Shown: positions 7,496 through 16,552 of the stretch, piece after piece | How positions within the stretch are numbered: position 1 is the first letter of the stretch | Layout of the letters: each line of letters starts with the position of its first letter | Source of the DNA: Sandaracinaceae bacterium | GTDB lineage: Bacteria; Myxococcota_A; Polyangia; Polyangiales; Houyiibacteriaceae | Assembly (NCBI GenBank): GCA_020633075.1 | Contig: JACKEI010000001.1 | Span: 1,426,001 to 1,490,000, forward strand | Reading direction: 5' to 3' | Length of the DNA: 64,000 nucleotides | Position numbers and translations under genes: made by a program | Notes under the pieces: model-generated | Told to the model about the DNA's origin: nothing | Database searches by the model: none | Seen by the model: the letters and a program-made list of their open reading frames with translations, nothing else

Positions 7496-8233
7496 ATGCG
7501 GGAAGGGGCGTATGCTCGCGCCGTGCGATTCGACGAGCACTACGACGAGCGCAAGCCCCTCGCGAACGGACGTGTGGTGCACCTGCGCGCCATTCGTCCG
7601 TCCGACAAGGCGCAGCTGCGTGAGGGCTTCGAGCGCCTCGGCCCGGCGTCGCGGTACACGCGCTTCTTCACCGGGAAGAAGACGCTGCACGACGCGGACC
7701 TCGTGTACCTGACGGAGGTGGACGGCATCGACCACGTCGCGCTGGTGGCGGGCGAGGACGGCCCCGATGGCGTCGAGCGGGGGCTCGGTGTGGCGCGCTT
7801 CGTGCGGTGCGCCGACGACCCCGAGGTGGCGGAGCCTGCTATCGCGATCGTCGATGACGCCCAAGGGCAGGGGTTGGGAGGCCTGATGCTGCGTCGCTTG
7901 GTCGCGGCGGCGTCGGAGCGAGGTGTGCGGCGCTTCCGCTGCCCGGTGCTGGCGGAGAACGACGCGATGCAGGCGCTCCTGGCGGACCTCGAGCCGCAGA
8001 TCGTCAAGCGCTCGGCGGGGCCCGGGGTGACCTTGATCGAGATGACCTTGCCGCCCGTCCCGCCCGCCGCGCTGGAGGACGACGCCGCCGGGGCCGCGGG
8101 CGAGGGGACACCGGCACGCGAACCGGGCAGCGGGTTGCACGTGCTGAGCTCCGCCGTGCATCGCTTGCTCGGCTTCGTGGCGCGGCAGAAGGTGTCGGTT
8201 CCCTTCCGCGGTCGCTCCGAGCCCTTGCCATAA
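7496..8233 (+). CDS. GNAT-family N-acetyltransferase
   Basis: About 245 residues. The GNAT acetyl-CoA loop is seen in DDAQGQGLGGLMLRRL (motif A, Q-G-x-G-x-G/L). The N-terminal IRPSDKAQLREGFERLGPAS and YTRFFTGKK resemble the acetyltransferase domain that is fused to large acyl-CoA synthetases in PatZ-type enzymes, though this one stands alone. The C-terminal 60 residues (about 185-245) are low-complexity Ala/Gly/Glu, then a basic end, with no known domain. The substrate is not predictable. Start is uncertain: GTG at 7484, ATG at 7496 and GTG at 7523 are all possible; conserved sequence begins after the last. It lies 15 bases before the ABC exporter genes. Confidence 0.8.
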   Translation: MREGAYARAVRFDEHYDERKPLANGRVVHLRAIRPSDKAQLREGFERLGPASRYTRFFTGKKTLHDADLVYLTEVDGIDHVALVAGEDGPDGVERGLGVARFVRCADDPEVAEPAIAIVDDAQGQGLGGLMLRRLVAAASERGVRRFRCPVLAENDAMQALLADLEPQIVKRSAGPGVTLIEMTLPPVPPAALEDDAAGAAGEGTPAREPGSGLHVLSSAVHRLLGFVARQKVSVPFRGRSEPLP

Positions 8234-8247
8234 TTCCGCCAGGCGCC

Positions 8248-10014
8248 ATGGTTGCCCCCTTGGCCGCCCCCCACGAGAAGACGCTCGGATCGTACCTGCG
8301 TCCCTACTGGCGCTCGCTCGCCGTGGGCGGCGTGTTCTTGGTGCTCACCAACGTGGTGGACAAGAGCATCCCGTGGATCCTCCAGCGCGCCATCGACGCG
8401 CTGGTGGCGCACGAGCTCGGAGCCGTGCGCGACTACGCGCTGGTCGTCCTGGGCCTGGCCGCGGTCATGTGGGTCGTGCGCATCCAGTCGCGGGTCCACG
8501 TCTTCAACGTGGGCCGGGACGTCGAGTTCGACCTGCGCAACGAGATCATCGACAAGGTCCACCAGCTGGGGCCCAGCTTCTTCCGGCGCATGCCCACCGG
8601 CGAGATCATGAGCCGCGCCACCAACGATCTCGGGCAGCTGCGCCTGCTGGTCGGCTTCGGCGCGCTGAACGTCGTCAACTCGCTGTTGGCGTACGTCGGC
8701 GCCATCGCGCTCATGGTCGCGATCTCGCCGCGCCTGACGGCCATGGCCCTGCTGCCGTACCCCCTGTTCATCTTGGTGGCGCGTGGCTTCGGCAAGGCGC
8801 TCTACGACCGCTCACGCGACGCGCAGGCGGCGCTGGGCACGCTGGCGGACCGCGCCCAAGAGAACCTGGCTGGCGTGCGCGTCGTGCGCGCGTTCGGGCT
8901 CGAGCCCCAACAGAAGGAGCGCTTCGAGGAGGCCAACCAAGGGGCCATCCGCGCGAACATGCGGCTGGTCGTGACGCGCGGCTTCATGTGGCCCGCGCTC
9001 ATGCTGATCGGCTCGCTCGGGACCTTGATCGTGCTCTTCCAAGGGGGGCGCATGATCCTGGCGGACGAGCTCACCGTGGGGCAGTTCGCGGCCTTCAACG
9101 CGTACCTGGCGACGCTCGTTTGGCCAACCTTGGCCTTCGGATACATGCTCTCCGTGGTGCAGCGGGGGCGCGCCAGCTTCGAGCGGGTGCGCGAGATCCT
9201 GGACGCCGAGCCGGACATCGCAGACCCGGTGGAGCCCGTGCCCATGCGCGGTACGGGGGCCGTCCGGGTGAGCGGCCTCGAGGTCGAGCGTGGCGGGCAG
9301 CCGGTGCTGCGCGATGTGTCGCTGGAGGTCCCGGCCGGGAGCTCCCTCGCCATCGTGGGGGGCATCGGGTCCGGCAAGAGCACGCTCGCGGCCACGCTTC
9401 CGCGCCTGCTCCCGGCGCCCCCCGCCACCATCTTCGTGGACGACCAGCCGGTGGAGGCCCTGGCCTTGCGTGAGCTCCGGCAGACGGTGGCCTACGCGCA
9501 GCAGGAGCCCTTCCTCTTCTCCACCAGCATCGAGCGCAACATCTCCTTCGGGCTCGGCAACGACGAGCCACGCCCCGACGAGCTGCGCCGCCGGGTGCGC
9601 GCCGCCGCAGAGGAGGCCTGCATCCTCGAGGAGATCGACAACATGCCCGCCGGGCTGGACACGCTGGTGGGCGAGCGTGGCGTGCAGCTCTCCGGGGGAC
9701 AGAAGCAGCGCATCGCGCTGGCGCGGGCCCTGCTCAACGCGCCGCGCGTGCTGGTGCTGGACGACCCCCTCAGCGCCGTGGACGCCAAGACCGAGTCGCG
9801 CATCCTCGAGGCCTTGGACCGCGCCGGCGAGGGACGCACGCTGATCCTGGTCACCCACCGCGTGGCGGCCGCGGAGCGCATGGATCAGGTGGTGGTGCTC
9901 GAGGCCGGGCGCGTCATCGAGCGGGGGACGCACCGCGAGCTCATCGAGGCGGGCGGCCCCTACGCGCGCATGGCGAAGCGGCAGGCGCTGGAAGCGGAGC
10001 TGTCCACCCTATGA
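8248..10014 (+). CDS. ABC exporter subunit 1 (fused TMD-NBD, degenerate catalytic Asp)
   Basis: 588 residues: a six-helix type I exporter transmembrane domain (about 20-300) then an ATP-binding domain. Walker A is GGIGSGKST near 371, the signature is a canonical LSGGQ near 481, and Walker B is VLVLDDP near 501. The residue after the Walker B Asp is Asp and not the catalytic Glu; the switch His is present (VTHR). This is the pattern of the first half of heterodimeric exporters such as YheI/TM287. Its stop overlaps the start of the second subunit gene by four bases. The substrate is unknown; relatives export drugs or lipids. Confidence 0.93.
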   Translation: MVAPLAAPHEKTLGSYLRPYWRSLAVGGVFLVLTNVVDKSIPWILQRAIDALVAHELGAVRDYALVVLGLAAVMWVVRIQSRVHVFNVGRDVEFDLRNEIIDKVHQLGPSFFRRMPTGEIMSRATNDLGQLRLLVGFGALNVVNSLLAYVGAIALMVAISPRLTAMALLPYPLFILVARGFGKALYDRSRDAQAALGTLADRAQENLAGVRVVRAFGLEPQQKERFEEANQGAIRANMRLVVTRGFMWPALMLIGSLGTLIVLFQGGRMILADELTVGQFAAFNAYLATLVWPTLAFGYMLSVVQRGRASFERVREILDAEPDIADPVEPVPMRGTGAVRVSGLEVERGGQPVLRDVSLEVPAGSSLAIVGGIGSGKSTLAATLPRLLPAPPATIFVDDQPVEALALRELRQTVAYAQQEPFLFSTSIERNISFGLGNDEPRPDELRRRVRAAAEEACILEEIDNMPAGLDTLVGERGVQLSGGQKQRIALARALLNAPRVLVLDDPLSAVDAKTESRILEALDRAGEGRTLILVTHRVAAAERMDQVVVLEAGRVIERGTHRELIEAGGPYARMAKRQALEAELSTL

Positions 10015-11870
10015 GCCTCGGCCGCAAGAAGAGCCCCCGAGTGAAGGGTCCGAGGTTGCTGATGGTGGCGTCGGCGCAGGAGTCGCTCGCGCCAACCGGC
10101 GAGGCGGGGGACCTGCAGCTGCTGAAGAGGCTCGTCCCTTACGCGCGCCCGCACGTGTGGCTTTTCGTGGCGGCCCTGGTGACCATGCCGCTCGCCGCGC
10201 TCGCGTCGCTGGTGCAGCCCCTCATGATCAAGGGGGCCATCGAGGCGACCCTCGTGTCGCAGAGCATGGACGCGCTCATGGCCGTGGTCTTCTCGTTCGC
10301 GGCGGCCATCACGGTGGAGTTCCTGACCAAGTTCGCCCAGACGTACGTCATGCAGCTGGCCGGGCAGCGCACCACGGCGGACCTGCGCCGCGCCGTCTTC
10401 GAGCACGTGCAGCGCCTGCGCGTAAGCTACTTCGACCGCGAGCCGGTGGGGCGCGTCGTCACGCGCATGACCAACGACATCGACGCCATCACCGAGCTCT
10501 TCGCGTCGGGCGCGGTCACCGCCATCTCGGACCTGCTGATGCTCTTCGGTATCGTGGGCTTCATGCTCTACCTGGACGTAGAGCTGACGCTCATCGCGCT
10601 GCTCGCGCTGCCGCCTCTGGCCCTCTCGGTGAACCTCTTTCGGCGCTGGGCGCGTGAGGCCTTCCGCAGCATCCGCGTCCACGTGGCGCAGCTCAACGCC
10701 TACCTGAACGAGCAGGTGCAGGGCATTGCCATCGTGCAGGCCTACGGGCGCGAGGCCGAGTGCGGCGCCGAGTATCGCGAGATCAACGAGGACTACCGCG
10801 CCGCGAACTACCGCAACATCAAGGCGGACGCGCTGCTCTACTCGGTGGTGGAGTCCGTGGCCACGGCCTGCCTGGCCATGGTGCTCTACTACGCCGCCAC
10901 CCAAGCGGGCCTGCTCGAGGGCAGCGCGGCGATGGCGGCCTACGTGGGCACGGTGGTGGCCTTCTACGACTACATCCAGCGCTTCTTCGTGCCCATCCGG
11001 GACCTGGCCACCAAGTACACGGTCATCCAGTCGGCGCTGGCCTCGGCCGAGCGCATCTTCTCGCTGCTGGGCCACCATGAGCCCGACGCGCCCGCCATCG
11101 CGGTCGACAGCGCGCGCGAAGAGACCGGTAGCGCCATCGAGTTCCGCGGCGTCACCTTCGCCTACAAGCCCGGTCAGCCGGTCATCCACGACCTCCACCT
11201 GCGCATCGCCCAAGGGGAGCAGGTGGGCATCGTGGGCGCGACGGGGTCCGGCAAGACCACCCTCATGGCGCTGTTGCTGCGGCTCTACGAGGTGCAGGAG
11301 GGGTCCGTGCGCGTGAACGGGCAGGACGTCCGCGCCCTCTCGCGGGAGCAGCACCGGGCTCGCTTCGCGACCGTGCCTCAAGACGTCTTCCTCTTCACCG
11401 GGACCGTCCTCGAGAACATCGCGCTCGAGGTGGGCGAGCCCGACCGGGAGCGCGTCCGCGCCGTGCTGGAGCGGGTAGGGGCCTGGGACTGGATCGAGGC
11501 CCGCGGCGGGCTGGACGCCCGCGTCGAGGAGCGGGGCGGCAACTGGAGCGCCGGCGAGCGGCAGCTGCTGGCCTTCGCGCGCGCGCTGTACCGCGACGCT
11601 CCCATCCTGGTGCTGGACGAGGCGACGGCCAACGTGGACAGCGAGACCGAGGCGCGCCTGCAGCACGCGGTCAGCGAGGTCATCACCGGGCGGACGGCGC
11701 TGGTCATCGCGCACCGGCTCTCCACCATCCGCGCGCTCGACCGCATCCTGGTCTTTCACCACGGGCGGCTGGCGGAGCAGGGCACCCACGACGAGCTGGT
11801 CGACGCCGGCGGCATCTACGCCCGCCTGCACGCCCTCCAGCTGGCTAGCGAGGGCGCCGCCGCGGAGTGA
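10011..11870 (+). CDS. ABC exporter subunit 2 (fused TMD-NBD, degenerate signature)
   Basis: 619 residues, with a longer N-terminus than subunit 1 (about 45 residues before the first helix), then TMD and NBD. Walker A is GATGSGKTT near 409, Walker B is ILVLDEA near 532 with the catalytic Glu, but the signature reads WSAGE instead of LSGGQ (near 512). Together with subunit 1, one composite ATP site combines Walker motifs from this chain with LSGGQ of the partner and should be active, while the other is doubly degenerate. That complementary pattern is known for heterodimeric exporters (YheH/TM288). It is translationally coupled to subunit 1. Confidence 0.93.
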   Translation: MSLGRKKSPRVKGPRLLMVASAQESLAPTGEAGDLQLLKRLVPYARPHVWLFVAALVTMPLAALASLVQPLMIKGAIEATLVSQSMDALMAVVFSFAAAITVEFLTKFAQTYVMQLAGQRTTADLRRAVFEHVQRLRVSYFDREPVGRVVTRMTNDIDAITELFASGAVTAISDLLMLFGIVGFMLYLDVELTLIALLALPPLALSVNLFRRWAREAFRSIRVHVAQLNAYLNEQVQGIAIVQAYGREAECGAEYREINEDYRAANYRNIKADALLYSVVESVATACLAMVLYYAATQAGLLEGSAAMAAYVGTVVAFYDYIQRFFVPIRDLATKYTVIQSALASAERIFSLLGHHEPDAPAIAVDSAREETGSAIEFRGVTFAYKPGQPVIHDLHLRIAQGEQVGIVGATGSGKTTLMALLLRLYEVQEGSVRVNGQDVRALSREQHRARFATVPQDVFLFTGTVLENIALEVGEPDRERVRAVLERVGAWDWIEARGGLDARVEERGGNWSAGERQLLAFARALYRDAPILVLDEATANVDSETEARLQHAVSEVITGRTALVIAHRLSTIRALDRILVFHHGRLAEQGTHDELVDAGGIYARLHALQLASEGAAAE

Positions 11871-11885
11871 TACAGTCGGCTGCTC

Positions 11886-14800
11886 ATGGCCGACCCGAGC
11901 GTCACCTACGGAAAGTACCAGCTGCTGGAGCGCATCGCGCGCGGCGGCATGGCCGAGGTGTACCGGGCCAAGAGCCACGGCGTCTCGGGCTTCGAGAAGG
12001 TGCTGGTCATCAAGCGCATCCTCCCGGAGTACGCGCGCCACGCCGACTTCATCGAGATGTTCATCAACGAGGCCAAGATCGCGGTCTCGCTGACCCACGC
12101 GAACATCGTGCAGGTCTTCGACCTCGGCTACGCGGAGGACAGCTACTTCATCGCGATGGAGTACGTGCCCGGGCCCGACCTGGCGACGCTGCTCAAGCGG
12201 GCGCGCAGGGAGCGCATCGCCGTGCCCCTGGGCACGCTCGCGCTGATCGGGTCGTCCGTGGCGCGCGCGCTCGACTACGCGCACATGAAGCGGGACCTGG
12301 CCGGGCAGCCGCTGCACATCGTGCACCGGGACGTCTCGCCGCAGAACGTGCTCGTGAGCGTGGACGGGGAGATCAAGCTGACGGACTTCGGCATCGCCAA
12401 GGCGCGCACCAGCGTCTTCGGGACCGAGGAGGGCGTCGTCAAAGGCAAGTTCACGTACATGTCTCCGGAGCAAGCGCGCGGGGAGCTGGTGGACCCGAAG
12501 ACGGACATCTTCGCGCTGGGCACGCTGCTCTACCACGCGCTGTCTGGGGTGAACCCGTGGAAGCGCGAGAACACGGAGGAGACGCTCGCGGCGGTGCGCG
12601 CGGGCCGCGTGGAGGACCTGCGCAGGCACGCTCCGGACGTCCCCGACGGCCTGGCGGCGCTGATCATGCGCTGCCTCGCCGCCGACAAGGCCGCCCGGCC
12701 CGCCAGCGCGGGCGAGGTCCACGAGGCGCTGCAGCCCTTCCTCTTCGACGGAGGCAGGCGCGCACGCGCGGCGGACGCGGCGGCGCTGGTGGCCGAGCTG
12801 CGCGGCGCGGAGAGCTCCTACACGGCGGCGGACGACGTGGCGCCGCGTCTGTCGACGTCGTTCGGCAGCGCGCGACGCACCTCCCGGCCGCCCGGGCGTC
12901 CCGGAGGCGTGCGCCACCAAGGCCTGTCGGCCACGCCCATCGAGAGGCCCAGGGCTTCACGGTCCCAGCCGCCGCAAGGGGTCGGGACCACCAGCTCGAG
13001 CGAGTCCAGTCGCGAGCGCGCGCTGGGCGTCGCGCGTCCGCAGCCTGAGAGGCGGGACGTGACGGTGGCGGTCTTCGGACCCGTCGAGCGGCCCCTGCCG
13101 GCCGCCCTGGCGCAGCGGGTGGCGTGGTTCGGTGGGCGGAACGTGCGCTCCACCGGCGACCTGCACGCGGCCATCTTCGGGCTGGACACTCCCGATGGGC
13201 GCGAGGGCGAGGCGGCCGCGCGCGCCTTGTTGGACCTTCGTCGCCGAGCGCCAGCGCTGGGTGTCGGGCCCTTGCGCATGGGCCTGCACTCGGGTCGCGT
13301 GCTGGTGGACATCTCGTCGGCCCTGGTCCCGGACGAGCACTTGCACGCGCTGCTCGCGGCCGGGGAGGCCTGCGCGGGCGCCGCAGCGCCAGGGCAGATC
13401 CTGGCCACCGTCGCCGCCCAGCGTGTCATCCACCGCAGCTTCGACGTGCGTCGGCTCGTGGGCACCGAGTACCGGCAGGTGCTGGAAGAGAGCGCCGTCA
13501 CGCTCACGTCGGCGCCCTTCGTGGGTCGCGCGGCGGCGCTGCGCGTGGTCGGCGACGAGATTGGCCGCGCGGCTTCGGGCGACCGCCGCTTGCTGGGCCT
13601 GGCGGGCGAGGCGGGTAGCGGGAAGACGCGCTTGCTGGCGGAGGCCATGTCGCGGCTGCGCCGGGATCACCACAACGTCTCCACGCTCACCGTGCGTCTC
13701 GACCAGGCGCGGCAGGCGGTGCGCTATGGCGCCCTGCAAGAGCTCTTCCGCGTGGTGCTGGGGATGCACGAGCGCGACAGCGACGAAGAGACGCGTGAGA
13801 AGCTGGGGCGGCTACGGGAGCTCGGCGCCGACGAGCTGGGCGCCCGCGCGGTCGCCCAGCTGCTGGGGCTCGCGGCGCGCGCGCCAGACACGGGAGACTC
13901 CTTCGACGCTGCGCTGCGGCGCGTCATCGCGCGGGTTGGGCGGCGCTTGGCGATGCCGCGCCCGCTCGTGGTGGCGTTCGACGGCCTCGAGAACGCGGAC
14001 CGCGCCAGCCTGCGCGTGTTGCGCAGCATCCTCGAGCAGCCCGAGCGCTCGCCGATCCTCGCCATCCTCGCCTACAGGCCGGCGCCCGGGCAGCCGTGGA
14101 GGCGCCTGCCGAACTTCGTGGAGCACCAGCTCGCGCCGCTGGACGAGGGGGAGACCACGGAGCTGCTGGCCGAGCGGCTGGGCACGCAAGAGGTGCCCAT
14201 GAAGCTGGTCCGCGAGGTCCTGACGAAGAGCGCCGGAAACCCGCTGTATGTGGAGGAGTACGCCCACGCCCTCAGCGAGGCGGGCGCGGTGGTGGTGAGC
14301 ACGGACGGGGTCACGTTCCGCGACGACATCGCGGTGGGCGTCCCGACCACGCTGCGCGGCATCATCCGCGCTCGCCTGGAGCACCTGTCCCCCACAGAGA
14401 GGCATCTGGTGCAGGTGGCCAGCGTGCTCGCGAGCGAGCTGGACGTGCAGACGCTGTCGCGGGTCGTCGACGAGGACGAGGACACCGTGGAGGAGGCGGT
14501 CGGGCTGCTCCTGCGCCGCGGCATCCTGCAGCGCACGGAGCGGGGCTATGGGTTCGTGAGCGAGGCCATGCTGCAGGTGGTCTTCACCAGCCTGACCCTC
14601 GCCGCCCGCGCGGAGATCCACAGCGCGGTCGCCGTGTCGCTCGAGGAGCTGTACCCACAGCGGCTGGACGAGCTCGCGGCGGCGCTGGCCGCCCACCACG
14701 AGGCGGCGGGGTCCACGACCGAGGCCATCTCCTATCTAGAGCGGGCGGCGCGGCGCAGCGCGCTCGACGGCGCGTACGCCGCCGCCTTCGCGTACCTCGA

Positions 14801-15875
14801 GCACGCCCTCGACTTGGCGGCGCTGGCCAGCGACACCAGCCACGAGGTGCGCCTGCGGCTCTACGGGGCGCTGGGGGAGGTCGCGTTCGCCGGGCGCATC
14901 CTGGTGGCCGGCGCGGAGCGCATGGGCGCCGCCTTCGAGCTCTCGGACGTGCTCGGTCGGCTGCCCGAGCTGGCCCACTTCGCCATGCTACGCGGGCTGC
15001 TGCTCAGTCACGCCAACCGCATGGACGACGCACGGCGCTGGCTGGACCGTGCGCGTGCGGCGGCGCGCGAGCTCGGCGACGCGCGCCTGCTGTGCGAGGT
15101 CACCGTGGCCACCGCGGACACCGTGGCACGTGTGGGAGACCACGCTGCGGCGACCAGCCTGCTGCGGGAGGCCCTCTCCTTTGCGCGCGAGCTGCGTGAC
15201 GTGGACGTGCAGGTGCGCTGCCTGGCGGGGCTGGCGACGTCCTATGCGGCCGCAGGCGACGGAGTCGGCGCGCGCGACGCGCTCTGGGAGGCGTGGGAGC
15301 GCACCCCCGTGGACGCCCCGGCCCACCGCCGCTGCTCACTCCACCTCGCGGACATGCACGTGCAGGCGCTGGTGGGTGACCTGCGCGACGCCATCGACGC
15401 AGGGCGCCGCGCAGAGTCCATCGCCAAGGAGCACGGCTTCGAAGACGAAGAGGTGGAGGCCTTGCTGCTGATTGGCGAGTGCTATCTGATGTTGGACGAG
15501 AACGGCCGCGCGTTCTCCGCGCTGCGCGTCGCCTACGAGCGCGCCCACGAGTGCGGCCTCACGCGACGCGAGCATCAGACGCTGCGCCTGCTGGGCTTCT
15601 TGGACGCCTCTCGTCACGCCAGCCGCGAGGGCTGGGCGCGCATCGAGAAGGCGCGCGCCTACGCCGAGGCGGAGGGCTACGCCGCCGACATGCTGGAGTG
15701 CGACTACCTGCTCGGCTACTTGTACGCGCGTGACGGTGAGCGCCTGCGGGCGATTGGCACCTTCCAGCAGACGCAGGCGCTGGCGGTCAGCCTGGGCAAC
15801 CACCACTACGCGCGCTTCTCGGAGCGCGCCATCGACGCGCTGCGCATGGGCGAGCCCGTGCGCTTGGCCCGCTGA
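11886..15875 (+). CDS. Ser/Thr kinase with cyclase-like, AAA+ ATPase and TPR regions
   Basis: 1329 residues. Residues 10-285 form a Hanks-type kinase: Gly loop IARGGMAEVYRAK, Lys43 in LVIKRIL, catalytic loop IVHRDVSPQNVL, then TDFGIAKA and MSPEQARG. Residues about 395-545 resemble the nucleotide-cyclase fold used as a pseudo-domain (MGLHSGRVLVDIS, then GQILATVAAQRVI), without clear catalytic residues. A P-loop, GEAGSGKTRLL, near 575 begins an AAA+ predicted-ATPase module. The last 450 residues are alpha-helical TPR-like repeats. The order kinase-cyclase-like-ATPase-TPR is typical of large myxobacterial signalling proteins. No transmembrane segment is seen, so it is probably cytosolic. The input and targets are unknown. 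Confidence 0.9.
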   Translation: MADPSVTYGKYQLLERIARGGMAEVYRAKSHGVSGFEKVLVIKRILPEYARHADFIEMFINEAKIAVSLTHANIVQVFDLGYAEDSYFIAMEYVPGPDLATLLKRARRERIAVPLGTLALIGSSVARALDYAHMKRDLAGQPLHIVHRDVSPQNVLVSVDGEIKLTDFGIAKARTSVFGTEEGVVKGKFTYMSPEQARGELVDPKTDIFALGTLLYHALSGVNPWKRENTEETLAAVRAGRVEDLRRHAPDVPDGLAALIMRCLAADKAARPASAGEVHEALQPFLFDGGRRARAADAAALVAELRGAESSYTAADDVAPRLSTSFGSARRTSRPPGRPGGVRHQGLSATPIERPRASRSQPPQGVGTTSSSESSRERALGVARPQPERRDVTVAVFGPVERPLPAALAQRVAWFGGRNVRSTGDLHAAIFGLDTPDGREGEAAARALLDLRRRAPALGVGPLRMGLHSGRVLVDISSALVPDEHLHALLAAGEACAGAAAPGQILATVAAQRVIHRSFDVRRLVGTEYRQVLEESAVTLTSAPFVGRAAALRVVGDEIGRAASGDRRLLGLAGEAGSGKTRLLAEAMSRLRRDHHNVSTLTVRLDQARQAVRYGALQELFRVVLGMHERDSDEETREKLGRLRELGADELGARAVAQLLGLAARAPDTGDSFDAALRRVIARVGRRLAMPRPLVVAFDGLENADRASLRVLRSILEQPERSPILAILAYRPAPGQPWRRLPNFVEHQLAPLDEGETTELLAERLGTQEVPMKLVREVLTKSAGNPLYVEEYAHALSEAGAVVVSTDGVTFRDDIAVGVPTTLRGIIRARLEHLSPTERHLVQVASVLASELDVQTLSRVVDEDEDTVEEAVGLLLRRGILQRTERGYGFVSEAMLQVVFTSLTLAARAEIHSAVAVSLEELYPQRLDELAAALAAHHEAAGSTTEAISYLERAARRSALDGAYAAAFAYLEHALDLAALASDTSHEVRLRLYGALGEVAFAGRILVAGAERMGAAFELSDVLGRLPELAHFAMLRGLLLSHANRMDDARRWLDRARAAARELGDARLLCEVTVATADTVARVGDHAAATSLLREALSFARELRDVDVQVRCLAGLATSYAAAGDGVGARDALWEAWERTPVDAPAHRRCSLHLADMHVQALVGDLRDAIDAGRRAESIAKEHGFEDEEVEALLLIGECYLMLDENGRAFSALRVAYERAHECGLTRREHQTLRLLGFLDASRHASREGWARIEKARAYAEAEGYAADMLECDYLLGYLYARDGERLRAIGTFQQTQALAVSLGNHHYARFSERAIDALRMGEPVRLAR

Positions 15876-15907
15876 GGGCCGCTCTGCCTGAGAGGCCGGT
15901 GACGCCG

Positions 15908-16552
15908 TCAGCCGCCGTACTCCAGCGTGAGGGCGGCGCGGTACTGGATCTCCACCAGCACCGGGAAGCGCAGCACCGGCGCCTCGACCACCAAGCTGAG
16001 CAGGTCCACCTGCACGGTGGCATGCCGCAGCACCGCGTAGCGCAGTCCGGCGGGGCGCACGGCCACGTACAACCCGGTGGTTCCCGCCCTGTTCAGCGGT
16101 TGATGATGCAGCAGCGTGGAGGTGCCGACCGCCAGCGAGGCGCTGACCCGCCCGTTGGCGTAGAGCAGCTCGCCGCCCACGGCGACGTTGAGCACGCCGT
16201 TGACGTACCGGAGGTCGAGCTCGCTGAGGATCCAGTGGTCTCGCTCGACCAGGCCGAAGACGCCCCAGCGCCCGAAGCGCGCGCCCCCGCGGACTCCGTA
16301 GCCGAAGCGCGGGAGCAGCGTGGAGCGGTCGAGCAAGTCGCCGAAGACGGATGCGTGAAGGGTCGCCGCCACCCAGAGGCGTCGAGGCGCAGCGGCCGTG
16401 GAGGACTGCGGGGTCTCTTGGGCGCCGAGCCCGTCAACGGAAGGGCTTGGGGGGACCGGCGTGGCCTGCGCGCGGGCCACGGGCGCACCGCCAGCGAGCG
16501 TCGCCGCGCACAGCGTCCACGAGAGGGCGTAGGCGACCCAGACTCCCCTCAC
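15908..16552 (-). CDS. secreted beta-rich protein, paralog of the protein at 17697-18473
   Basis: 214 residues from a GTG that overlaps the stop of the upstream gene by four bases (GTGA). A signal peptide ends near APVARAQA. The rest has alternating hydrophobic strands and a terminal LVEIQYRAALTLEYGG, which looks like a small outer-membrane barrel. The last 75 residues align by eye with the end of the other secreted protein of this operon: GLYVAVRPAGLRYAVLRHA here and GVFVDLRPVGVRVRLTRAA there, then VEIQYRAALTLEYG and VQIEYRTVLAVEFG. I recognise no named family. It is the last gene of a three-gene coupled operon. Confidence 0.75.
   Translation of the reverse strand: MRGVWVAYALSWTLCAATLAGGAPVARAQATPVPPSPSVDGLGAQETPQSSTAAAPRRLWVAATLHASVFGDLLDRSTLLPRFGYGVRGGARFGRWGVFGLVERDHWILSELDLRYVNGVLNVAVGGELLYANGRVSASLAVGTSTLLHHQPLNRAGTTGLYVAVRPAGLRYAVLRHATVQVDLLSLVVEAPVLRFPVLVEIQYRAALTLEYGG

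Noticed and set aside
9960..12920. A 986-codon open frame on the minus strand across the second ABC gene and the kinase gene
   Set aside because: It is His/Val/Asp/Arg-rich with no domain, and it lies opposite two genes with clear family motifs. High GC makes such antisense frames common.
15876..15907. Possible bidirectional terminator between the convergent kinase and secreted-protein genes
   Set aside because: The arms GGCC/GGCC and CTCT/AGAG cannot pair without bulges and there is no T-tract.
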